A stretch of DNA of 64,000 nucleotides from Aporrectodea caliginosa (lineage: Eukaryota; Annelida; Clitellata; Crassiclitellata; Lumbricidae), in NCBI GenBank assembly GCA_020284085.1, contig JACEVL010000145.1, forward strand, positions 722,483 to 786,482, written 5' to 3'. Below, piece by piece: positions 55,821-64,000 of the stretch. The notes beneath the pieces are model-generated. The model saw only the letters and a list, made by a program, of their open reading frames with translations, was not told where the DNA came from and ran no database searches. Position 1 is the stretch's first letter. The number at the start of each line of letters is the position of its first letter. Position numbers and translations under genes: made by a program.

Positions 55821-57649
55821 TCTGGGCAAGGTTCCAACCAGAAAAGTACTTGAAAGACATGAAAGCAAATATGGAAAAAGCATTACTGTTTGCAGAATCA
55901 TATACACGAGAGAAGCAATTACAGTATACGAATCAATACAACAAAAGAGCGAAACATAAAGAATTTGAACCGGGTGAAAAAGTTATTGTGTTGTATCCGA
56001 CGTCAACAAATAAACTGATTTCACGATGGCATGGTCCATGTACTGTCATACAACGAAGGTCCAAGTACTCTTATTTGATTGATATGGGTGACGATTGTCG
56101 AAAGATAATTCACGCAAATAAAATCAGAAAGTACATTACAAGAGCAATGAGTTGTGGATTAATCGTTGAAGAAGATGAAGACTTTGGTTCAGTGGTTGAG
56201 TTGTTGACGAAGAATGACTTGCAAGATGAAAAGAATTCACTGAATCTTGATCCTGAACAGATTAGTCATTTAACATTATCTCAACAAAAACAATTGCTGG
56301 AAGTACTGAACAGATATTCTGATCGATTTTCTGAAAAGCCTGGACTATGTACATTGGTTGAGCATGAAATTGAACTGAAACCGGAATTTCGTGAAAAAGA
56401 ATTTATGGCTTACCGAATTCCACTCATCTATCGAGCAGAAGTTGAACGACAAATTAAAGAAATGCTTCAAGCCAACATTATAAAACCATCTTCGAGCAGA
56501 ATGGCAAGTCCGCTGGTAATTGTTAAAAAGAAAGACGGTTCTCTGAGACTTGCCTGCGACTACAGATACATTAACTCGTTCACTGTGGATTGTAAATATC
56601 CAATGCCGATTGTAAAAGATGTTTTGCACAAAGTTGGAAAATCAAATGTGATCTCGATTTTTGATTGTCGAAGTGCTTACTGGACTTGTCCTGTTAAGCA
56701 AACTGATCAATGGAAAACTGCTTTTGTTACTCACAATGGACTGTACGAGTTTACTCGTGTTCCTTTCGGAATGATCAACTCAGGAAGAACATTTGTTAAA
56801 GCAATTAACATGGTTTTACAGCCTATAAATGAATTTGCTGAGCCCTATGTAGATGACATTGCTGTGCATTCAGATGACTGGAAGATTCATTTACAGCATT
56901 TAGATGCATATTTAATGCAAATGAGACTGCATAACATTACTCTGAACTTAAAGAAATGTATCTTTGGTAAGAGTGAGGTAAAGTTCATCGGTCATGTGGT
57001 TGGTTCTGGAACGATTCAAATGAATCCAGATAGAATTGAAAGTTTAATTAATTTGAAAACCCCAGAAACGAAGAAACAAATTAAGCAATTGCTGGGATTT
57101 TTTGGTTACTATAGACAGTTTATCAAAGATTTTGCACAGATTGCGAAGCCTCTATCTGATTTGACAAGCAAACATGTTCCAGATAAGATTGATTGGACTG
57201 ATAGACATCAACAGGCATTTAATTTACTTAAAGATGCTGTACGCTCTAAAGTTGTTTTATATGTTTTTGATGTTGGAAAACCTTTTAATTTGTACTGTGA
57301 TAGTAGTGATTTTGCAGTAGGAGCTGTTTTAACACAGATGGATGATAAGGGAATAGAACGCCCTGTATCATTTATAAGTCAGAAATTGACTGACACTCAG
57401 AAGAGATGGGCAACTGTAGAGAAAGAAGCCTATGCTATTGTTTGGGCTCTAAATAAGTTGAAAGAGATAATAATTGGATCTAAAGTTCACATCTTTACCG
57501 ATCACAATCCTTTAACTTATCTGACTGAATCTATGTCTAAGTCTGCTAAACTGGTGCGTTGGGCTTTAGCACTGCAAACTTTTGATGTAGAAGTTAATTA
57601 TAAGAAAGGACGATTAAATGTTGTAGCAGATTGTTTATCTAGATTATAA
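55817..57649 (+). CDS. Pol remnant: integrase C-terminus, RT, RNase H
   Basis: 610 residues. Residues 1-110 correspond to the integrase C-terminal part (NKRAKHKEFEPGEKVIVLY, SRWHGPCTVIQ, IHANKIRKY); the HHCC and DDE core are absent. The reverse transcriptase covers about 185-430 (SPLVIVKKKDGSLRLACDYR, VPFGMINS, catalytic YVDD at 344-347, KFIGHVV, LLGFFGYYRQFI). RNase H follows from about 490 (YCDSSDFAVGAVL with D495, FISQKLTDTQKRWATVEKE, FTDHNPLTYL) and the ORF ends at RLNVVADCLSRL. No integrase follows RNase H, which confirms the unusual order. The first Met is only the first ATG after the deletion; translation in nature would need the lost region or read-through. Confidence 0.92.
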   Translation: MIWARFQPEKYLKDMKANMEKALLFAESYTREKQLQYTNQYNKRAKHKEFEPGEKVIVLYPTSTNKLISRWHGPCTVIQRRSKYSYLIDMGDDCRKIIHANKIRKYITRAMSCGLIVEEDEDFGSVVELLTKNDLQDEKNSLNLDPEQISHLTLSQQKQLLEVLNRYSDRFSEKPGLCTLVEHEIELKPEFREKEFMAYRIPLIYRAEVERQIKEMLQANIIKPSSSRMASPLVIVKKKDGSLRLACDYRYINSFTVDCKYPMPIVKDVLHKVGKSNVISIFDCRSAYWTCPVKQTDQWKTAFVTHNGLYEFTRVPFGMINSGRTFVKAINMVLQPINEFAEPYVDDIAVHSDDWKIHLQHLDAYLMQMRLHNITLNLKKCIFGKSEVKFIGHVVGSGTIQMNPDRIESLINLKTPETKKQIKQLLGFFGYYRQFIKDFAQIAKPLSDLTSKHVPDKIDWTDRHQQAFNLLKDAVRSKVVLYVFDVGKPFNLYCDSSDFAVGAVLTQMDDKGIERPVSFISQKLTDTQKRWATVEKEAYAIVWALNKLKEIIIGSKVHIFTDHNPLTYLTESMSKSAKLVRWALALQTFDVEVNYKKGRLNVVADCLSRL

Positions 57650-57742
57650 GATTGTTTATTTTACTGTATTATATAGTATTAAGTTTATTGCATAATTTAG
57701 TACCTGATGATTTCGCAAATTTTTAAGTTTAATTTGCTCAAT

Positions 57743-57762
57743 CCAAAGAAAGGGAAGGAGGT
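57743..57762 (+). promoter_or_regulatory. Polypurine tract
   Basis: AAAGAAAGGGAAGGAGG lies immediately upstream of the 3' LTR, as needed for plus-strand priming. Confidence 0.85.
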
Positions 57763-57764
57763 AA

Positions 57765-58245
57765 TGTGAACTAATGTTTTGCATATATAATGAGCACAGG
57801 TGTTCCTTAGGTTGATATATATATATATATATATAATGTGTATCGATTGTTAAGCGTTTTAGTCTTAGGCCTTAGTTGCGCTGTCGGCTCGTGGGCGCTT
57901 GGCCTAAAGTAGCCTAAACTTTGGCTGACGATAGATTCTCTACACGTGCAGTTAGCGCGCCAAACTTAGAAACTGCTGATGACAGTGAATTTGAACAATA
58001 CAGTGTAGTAGTTGGTTTAATGCAGTAGAGAGCTGTATGTTAGAAGTTACCGTTGAGTGGTAATTGATAAGAACTTTGATATTAAGTGTACGTTTGAAAT
58101 AACTGTGTTTGAAGAAAGGAGAAACATTCAAAGAACTGTGTCAATTTAATTCTTAAACAGTTAGAAGACGTTGAGCAATTTATATGTAGAGATAAGGAAA
58201 GTTCTTGAGGTAGGTCACAACTAAGAAAGAAAAGAGTTGGTGACA
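57765..58245 (+). repeat. 3' LTR
   Basis: 481 bp, matching the 5' LTR throughout except for the longer TA run near 57818-57835. Confidence 0.93.
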
Positions 58246-60264
58246 GTACCATTATAATCTTCTTTAAGAAATTCAAACAATGCTAGACAGTTTAATTGTA
58301 TTTTGTATTTTAATTACGCCTTGTGCCTGCCAAAGCCGTTGACGTTGATCTCGAATAGTGGTGTATGTCACTAGCGTTTGAACGAGAATGACGTATACAT
58401 ATCTTTGGAATACTTTATTTAAAGGTGTCTGAAAATATTTCAACGCACACAGTAAAGCGAGAATCCGAGGAACAAACAAAGAAGGATGCCATGGGCAGCA
58501 AAACCTAAACATTAAAATTCCAACATTAAATATAATTAAAACTGCATCTAAGACAAGATAAATTTATATGATTGTACATAAGTTAAGTGTTAAGCCAGTT
58601 ATTCTCATTTTGTTCTGACAATGCTATTAATTTTGTGTATACTCAACCATCATCCCTCGGAGAACATGGTACACGGGTTACACGGGTATCCCTAACTAAG
58701 CGGGACTTCAGTCCCTTCTGGGTACCCGATTGTTTCCCTCAAACGTTAATAAGGTAATCATGTGATCTGTCTGTTTTCTGTTTTAAATTTCCAAACTTTT
58801 GATCGGTGATTATGATTATTCTGGATCACTACTTGTAAACTATTATCCGGAAACAATTAAAGGATTGATTGATATAGGCCTAATAACTCAACGCATGAAT
58901 ATTAGCCTATAGGGCGAAACAAAAAACCTTGGCCTAGAGGCAGCAGATTTATAAATCCGTTTCTGCAGTCGACAAGTGAAGAACTGTTTGATATCCGGAT
59001 GTTGGAAAATCAGTTAGAAGTATAGTTAGGTATTAAGCATTCCTTGAAGGAATAGAAATAGGTTAATAGGCTGCGTCATCCAAGCTCATGAAAATTAGTT
59101 TTACTACAAATTGTAGAGTAGAGTAGGCTACCACAGGGCTCAATTCTGTGCCCAATGCTACTTTTAATATAGGCCTAATAATTATGTAGATTACCTTAAA
59201 TTACCGTACTAGGCTATTTGATCTCCTGTCGTAAACTACTTCCAGGTTGTTATTTCAGAATTACTCCACACAGAAGTCTGACAATGTAGGCTTTGACATC
59301 TACGTTCCCAAACCAGGAAATGTAGCCTAACACAGGCTAGAAAGACTCGATTAAAAGCTTTTAAACCCCGACCTCTCGATTGACAGTCCAGCACGCTATC
59401 CACTACTCTATCGATCGTATACGTCGTCAAATAACCATGAACAAACTGTATGAGAGAAACAGCCTTTTTATTACTATTTTTTCCAAAGTTTAACGACATC
59501 CTTTACTACAATTTCTTTTGTTTGAAAATTAATATGTTTCAAAAGATGATTTCTTTCAATGAGTCGTAATTAAACGCGCCGTTACGAATTTTAGTCAGTT
59601 AGTTGCTGTTTAAAGACGCCTTCATTCTCCTTTCATGATTTTTGTTGCAGTCTTGCATACCTACCGTAACCTGGAATTCCTGGCTTTACTGATTTATCGA
59701 GCTTCGACATGGCTTAGCGGCCTTAGCCTACCCAATGGATTGTGACATTTGACTGCGATTTTAATCAAAGCGTCGACTATCTTGGACATTGTAATTATAA
59801 ATCATTGGATGAGATTAAAAACGTATTTGGTCTGCTGTGGTCGTTCACGATCTCTGTGCCTCATAATAAATTACAAAAGACAATTTGGCGATCGAATGTG
59901 TGATGTGAAATCTGTCAGAATCGGTGAAGTCGCAGCTGATATTAGCAGCAATGACCTTTTCTTTAGCGGCATCATGTGGCTGCCAAAACCGTTGACGTCG
60001 TATAATCGAAGAAGAGAAGAGCAGTCTCTTATGCCAGTGCTACTTAAACTGTCTCTGGTCCGTTGTCCGGTATCGGTCCAAGAGTGATTACTTACGATTA
60101 CAGTAACTGATGTCACAATTTTGATCGTACTCAAATAGAATATTGAATAAATTGCATAGTCTATGCAAAATGTTTTGACACAAACTTAAAACTAAATTAC
60201 TCGATAATACTTAATACAGTGTTCAAGCATAATAAAAGTTTTAAACATGCAACGCTAACAAAAG
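58246..60264. other. Gene-free DNA with repeat modules and a tRNA-like remnant
   Basis: Hairpin modules occur near 58330 (with an 'aaaggtgtctg' at 58422) and 59962-60001. A possible retroelement end with GATT units lies at 58850-58878. At 59340-59412 the minus strand reads TAGTGGATAGCGTGCTGGAC and a box-B-like GGGGTTTAAAAGC, a decayed tRNA or SINE head. The open frame 59749-60087 crosses a repeat module and is not convincing. Confidence 0.45.
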
Positions 60265-61224
60265 TAGGGTAGAGTGGGGCGAAACGCCCCCTTTAACAGT
60301 TTTTGCTAAATTACAACGTGGGTAAAAGCACAGGGCTTTTTTAAAGGAATTTTTAGAACTGCACGACCCCTTCTCTCTTTTTCAAAACGCCATCCTAAAT
60401 TATTTTCAATGACCTTTTTTAGCTATTTTTAACTGCACAAAGATGCTTTTACAGCTGCACAAATTCATTTAGAACTGCACATTTTGTGTAGAACTGCACA
60501 CTAGAAAAAGCACTGTAACAGCATTTAAAGCATGAAATTATTGTAAGATCTTGTACTGAATGTCCCAAGTTAAGTAAAATTATGTCCGATAAAATTCCCT
60601 AAAAGATTACATTAAAAAATAATAAAATACAGAATGCTTCAAAGGGGCGTTTTGCCCCTCACCTGGGGCAAAACGCCCCACGTGACCTGACCTCCCGCTA
60701 CCTGAAAAGTCAATGCACATAATCATCTGCAATCACTGCATTGATGCAACGATAACTATAAGAAGTAAAGATCTCTAGAATTTTTTAAAAGATGTCACCA
60801 AAAATAATTTGCTTCAGGTGAGGGGGCGTTTTGCCCTATGTCAATATTTTCCATAGGAAGGCGTTTTGCCCCGCTTAGTGCTACCTTGTGAGATTGCCCA
60901 TATCATAAAAAATTTATGTGTTAAAGCCCCATTTATTGTGCACCGTAATTCGATATATGGCATACTTTAAACCTATATTTGTATTATTGGCTATGTCTAG
61001 CATTTCGACATCATTAATGATACAGAATTGGCGGCCAACTCTTACAAGGAAACACGAAAATATCATTTTTCCTCAAAACAAAAATAAGCAAACCATCTAA
61101 AGATAAATGACTGACGATTATCTCAATAGGGTAAAACTAAGAAACCCCAGAACCTTTAAACGGGTCACTACATGGCACAGGGAGGACAGGACCGGGAGGG
61201 GCGTTTTGCCCCACTCTACCCTAC
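60265..61224. mobile_element. MITE with GGGTAGAGTGGGGC ends (Tc1/mariner-like)
   Basis: Terminal inverted repeats of 27 bp with one mismatch begin GTAGGGTAGAGTGGGGC and end with its complement. If TA is the target, both ends are flanked by TA, as in Tc1/mariner elements. The internal motif GGGGCGTTTTGCCCC and its complement recurs at about 60645-60680, 60822-60835, 60860-60872 and 61198-61213. No transposase is seen. Confidence 0.75.
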
Positions 61225-61402
61225 AGTTGTAATAAACAATGATAATATTTTGAAATTTAAATTTTAAATGACATGTACGTAACATAATTATGTAAGTTGC
61301 AGTTGAATAGAACCGGTTCGCGGTAAGGCTGGTAATAACAATTAGGCTACCGGTCCACAGCATCTGAAAGTTTGAGAAGTACTGCTTTAAGGCAGCCTTG
61401 GG

Positions 61403-62645
61403 CATAGGCGCAACCACCCTATGGGACCCGTGGGACGCGCCCTCCAACTTTTGAACAGCTTGGGACCGCCCCCCCAACTTTTGAAAATTTTGAGGCAAAC
61501 AACAGCCCAAAATGCACTCTATTTGGTATCAAATGCTGAAAATTGCGTCGGCTTCTGGGGCTCCGCCCCAGACCCCGATGGGGAAGTTACAACGCTCCCC
61601 ATACCCCTATTATAGTCGTTAGGAGCTTCTTGCCTTCCGCGATCTCTCCCCTTTGAACCATTAATGCCAGTATAGTGCAAGGCTCTGACCTTGGACCTAC
61701 TGATTTTGTCACAGCCATTTCTAGCCTTAAACCTAAATACAGTGAAAACTGTCTCACTAAATATGCCGACGATAGCTACTTGCTGGTCCCTGCTTCCTGC
61801 ATTGACAGCACTCTTTCTGAACTTGACCATATCCTAAGTGGGCATCCATTAGCAATCTTAAATTAAACCAAACTAAGACCACAGAAATGGTTGTCAGACG
61901 ACCGAGGTCCAAACCTATTGCCCTCCCTCCTCTCATCCCTGGCATCGACCGGGTCCAGGAGATGGTTATTGGTTGTCACAATCTCTGATCGGATTGGCTC
62001 TGGGGCACACATTGACAAAATATGCAGCAACTCCCGACAATCCATGTTTGCGCTACGTGTTTTGGTCGCCCACGATCTCCACGGTCAACGTCTCTTTGAC
62101 GTTGTTAGAGCTATACTACCCTCGCACGGCTACCTTATGCCTCCCCTGTTTGGTGGGGATTTGCTGCTGTAGGGGAACGTAAACGCCTTAACGGTATTCT
62201 AAGAAAATTGACCCGTTCAGGCTTCCTCCCTGCCGATTTTCCTAGTTTTGACAAACACTGTTCTACAGCTGATTCTACTCTTTACCGTTCAATTCTCTTA
62301 AACCTTACTTGCCACGTCCAGTTCATTCATATAATAAAGTCACATTTTTCACAGATATAGATGGTTTAGGTACTTTATATCGAAATCATCGGTGAAAAAT
62401 TTGAGGTAAATTAAATCCCAAAATGTACTCCATTTGGCATCATATGTTCAAAATTGCGTCGGCATCTGGGGCTCCGCCCCAGACCCCGATGAGGGAGCTT
62501 ACGACGCTCCCCCATACCCCCTAGTCGCTAGGGGCTTCGCGCCTTCGGCAATCGCAGCTTCGCGCCTTCGGCGCTCGCAATTCCACCCCCCCCACTCAGA
62601 CATTCTGGTAGGTCCCCCAACTTCTGGACCGTGGTAGCGCCCCTG
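61403..62645. mobile_element. hAT-like element enclosing a LINE relic
   Basis: It is flanked by GCCTTGGG (61395-61402 and 62646-62653). Its ends are CATAGGCGCAACCA and the complement of CAGGGGCGCTACCA. A ~110-bp GC-rich segment ('tctggggctccgccccagac') occurs in direct orientation at both sides (about 61500-61610 and 62405-62520). The centre is LINE-derived. No hAT transposase is seen. Confidence 0.72.
61660..62330 (+). pseudogene. Non-LTR reverse transcriptase relic
   Basis: Readable pieces over several frames: VQGSDLGPTDFVTAISSL, CLTKYADDSYLLVPAS (catalytic YADD), LDHI, then LNQTKTTEMVVRRPRSK, VTISDRIGSGAHIDKICS and WWGFAAVGERKRLNGILRK. This order (YADD, LNQTKT, GV-ISD, ERKRL) is the palm-to-thumb part of a CR1/RTE-group polymerase. 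Multiple frameshifts make it dead. Confidence 0.8.
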
Positions 62646-62653
62646 GCCTTGGG

Positions 62654-62965
62654 TATGAAGTGTTAGAGATTTCATTTTCTTAACCTCAAGTCATTATTGA
62701 AAAATGATCAGGGTCGAGACCATTATTATTTGGTCGCTATAGAAAAAGGCGAACGTTTACATTTTACATTTTCAAATCTAGCGGGAACGATATGATAGGA
62801 TAGAGCAAATTCAAATACACGGGTGTATACCCGGTGAGTACTAGCCAAAGCAGCCAAAGTTAACCACACAAATCAAGCGGGAACGATATTTAAAGGTAGA
62901 GACAACCCGTGCGAAGCCGAGTAGCAACGTCTAGTTGATTTATAAAAATGACGACTTATCTGTAC
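62654..62965. other. Gene-free spacer
   Basis: Contains 'taaaggtagagacaacccg' near 62891, similar to 9774-9790; otherwise nothing recognisable. Confidence 0.4.
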
Positions 62966-64000
62966 CAGTGATATTTTCGTTAACGAAAACTAAAATTAGA
63001 AGTAAAAATAAAGGATTTCATCAACGAAAATTAGAAGTAAAAGTAGGAATTATTTTGGCTTCAAAAACGAAATTATGAATGAAATTAGGAATTATTTGCA
63101 GAACTAAAATTATGAATGAAATTAGGAATTATTTTCAGAAGTAAAATCATTTTACTTCTTGTGGTCCTTAAGTTGAGATGAAGGCGAGTAAATCGCATGC
63201 GATCCAAACACATAATCCATCAAAATCTCCAGCTGTGATGAAGGTGCTGCACATCCCATTTTCTATGCAATATAGCCTACTATCTTTGGTCTTGGTTGTC
63301 TAACAACTGTCCCGTCTGTGTACCAACCTAATAATGACCTCAGTTGCGTACGACATTTTATTTCGCTTTAAATTTCTTAAGTATGAGAATTTTGGCCGGA
63401 AGAAAGTGAGATAGCCCGGTTTGGGAGTTTTCAATTTTGACGAAAGTACAGGCCGATCTACGTGCCAAGTACCAAACGGTAAAAAAGACGCAATTGATGG
63501 GAAGAACACAAGCAATATGGTAACATTGGTTGCTCATATGCTATGCTTGCATAAAGAAGCGCACCAAACTTATATCGAGAAAGAACAAAAACTGTCTGAA
63601 GTCAAGCAAAGGGTGAAACGTAAGTCTAACAATGCAGCAGATATGCCAGCGTTGCTAAGGTCCCGAAACTAGGAGATTGCTTGTCAACGTCAAAGCACAG
63701 TGTCACCTGCACTGCAGAAATTTAAATTTCTGAACATGAAACTAAAGTCAAAAACAACATCAACATTGTCCAGCAGCAGCAGCAACCAAGACTGTGTAAA
63801 AACTCAGATGGATCGTTATTTGGCAGACATAAAGCAGGAATGATATTAGGGATCCTCTTGCATCCTGGAAGGAAAGGCGAACTTCGTACAGCAAAATTGC
63901 AGAGGATCTTTTGTCAGATCCAGCCTCACAGGCCTTTGAGGAAAAATATAATTTTCTGCAAGTGGAATCTTGACTGATGGATGAAGAACTCGCATGAAAA
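62966..64000 (+). mobile_element. hAT element (family 3), left part, runs off window
   Basis: The left end CAGTGATATTTTCGTTAACG resembles the terminus of the MITE at 35916-36450. Subterminal repeats of 'aaattaggaattattt' follow (about 62990-63150). Transposase remnants lie at 63421-63960. The right terminus and target duplication are outside the window. Confidence 0.65.
63421..63970 (+). pseudogene. hAT transposase remnant (BED-like start, dimer-domain end)
   Basis: The first open part (83 residues) has TGRSTCQVPNGKK, GKNTSNM and HKEAHQTYIEKEQKL, the pattern of a zf-BED DNA-binding domain, although the second Cys is not evident. After a stop at about 63672 another frame carries STLSSSSSNQ and MDRYLADIKQE. 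From 63851 it reads DPLASWKERRTSYSKIAEDL then SDPASQAFEE, which fits the C-terminal hAT dimerisation domain. The catalytic middle is missing, so this is an internally deleted and frameshifted gene. Confidence 0.65.

Larger units (their letters stand above)
52885..58245 (+). mobile_element. Gmr1-like Ty3/Gypsy LTR retrotransposon, internally deleted
   Basis: A 5.36-kb element: LTR, tRNA primer site, Gag, INT C-terminus, RT, RNase H, polypurine tract, LTR. Integrase sequence before RT is the order of Gmr1-type Gypsy elements rather than the usual RT-RH-INT. Protease and the integrase zinc and catalytic domains are missing at about 55817, so it cannot move alone. Near-identical LTRs imply recent insertion. 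ACCAT occurs just before the 5' LTR (52880-52884) and 2 bp after the 3' LTR (58248-58252), a possible but imperfectly placed target duplication. Confidence 0.9.

Noticed and set aside
53682..57649. Intact Gag-Pol joined by programmed frameshift at 55817
   Set aside because: Protease and the integrase core are missing between the two frames, so the frame change is better explained by a deletion.
52880..58252. ACCAT as a proven target duplication of the LTR element
   Set aside because: On the 3' side it is offset by two bases from the LTR end, so I treat it as possible only.
59749..60087. 112-residue gene
   Set aside because: The frame includes a unit-U hairpin module and has no recognisable domain or conserved start.

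Overview
This is repeat-dominated animal genomic DNA, most likely from a marine invertebrate. The evidence is the density of CR1/L2-type LINE remnants, tRNA-derived SINEs, several hAT families and long microsatellites, with no prokaryotic gene organisation. A Ty3/Gypsy element whose integrase remnant lies before its reverse transcriptase (the Gmr1-type order, best known from deuterostomes) leans towards a deuterostome, but this is inference. I recognise no host protein-coding gene, no rRNA and no functional tRNA. Almost all protein-like sequence belongs to transposable elements.

Positions 1-39 kb are a mosaic of old, diverged copies of a multi-kilobase repeat, here called unit U, and related modules in both orientations. 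Its pieces recur throughout (an 'aaaggtgtctaaac' module, a CGACGC...GCGTCG hairpin module, an AACGGC...GCCGTT hairpin module). It is studded with 5'-truncated LINE ends, SINEs, tail-only retro-insertions of 60-75 bp, hAT MITEs with 8-bp target duplications, and large trinucleotide arrays. A small ORF family with a promoter-like arrangement (best copy 22267-22575) lies inside this mosaic.

Positions 39-45 kb contain a roughly 3-kb tandem duplication whose units each contain a large inverted repeat, SINEs and the start of a LINE. The second unit runs into a LINE with an open ORF1 (44417-45538) and an intact ORF2 (45587-49366: endonuclease, reverse transcriptase, RNase H, terminal zinc knuckle).

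Positions 49.4-52.9 kb return to mosaic repeats. Positions 52885-58245 hold a young LTR retrotransposon: LTRs differing only in TA-repeat length, a tRNA-Ser-like primer site running into a 19-bp tandem array, a coiled-coil Gag with a zinc knuckle, and a pol ORF reading integrase C-terminus, reverse transcriptase, RNase H. Protease and the integrase core are missing. From 60.2 kb onward come a TA-flanked MITE, a hAT-like element enclosing a LINE reverse-transcriptase relic, and the left part of a hAT element with transposase remnants that runs off the window end.

Autonomous LINEs and SINEs appear to share a conserved 3'-terminal hairpin (AGCGC stem) followed by short tandem tails, suggesting that the SINEs use the LINE machinery. 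The MITEs appear to depend on hAT and Tc1-like transposases, and one MITE matches the ends of the transposase-bearing hAT at the window end.
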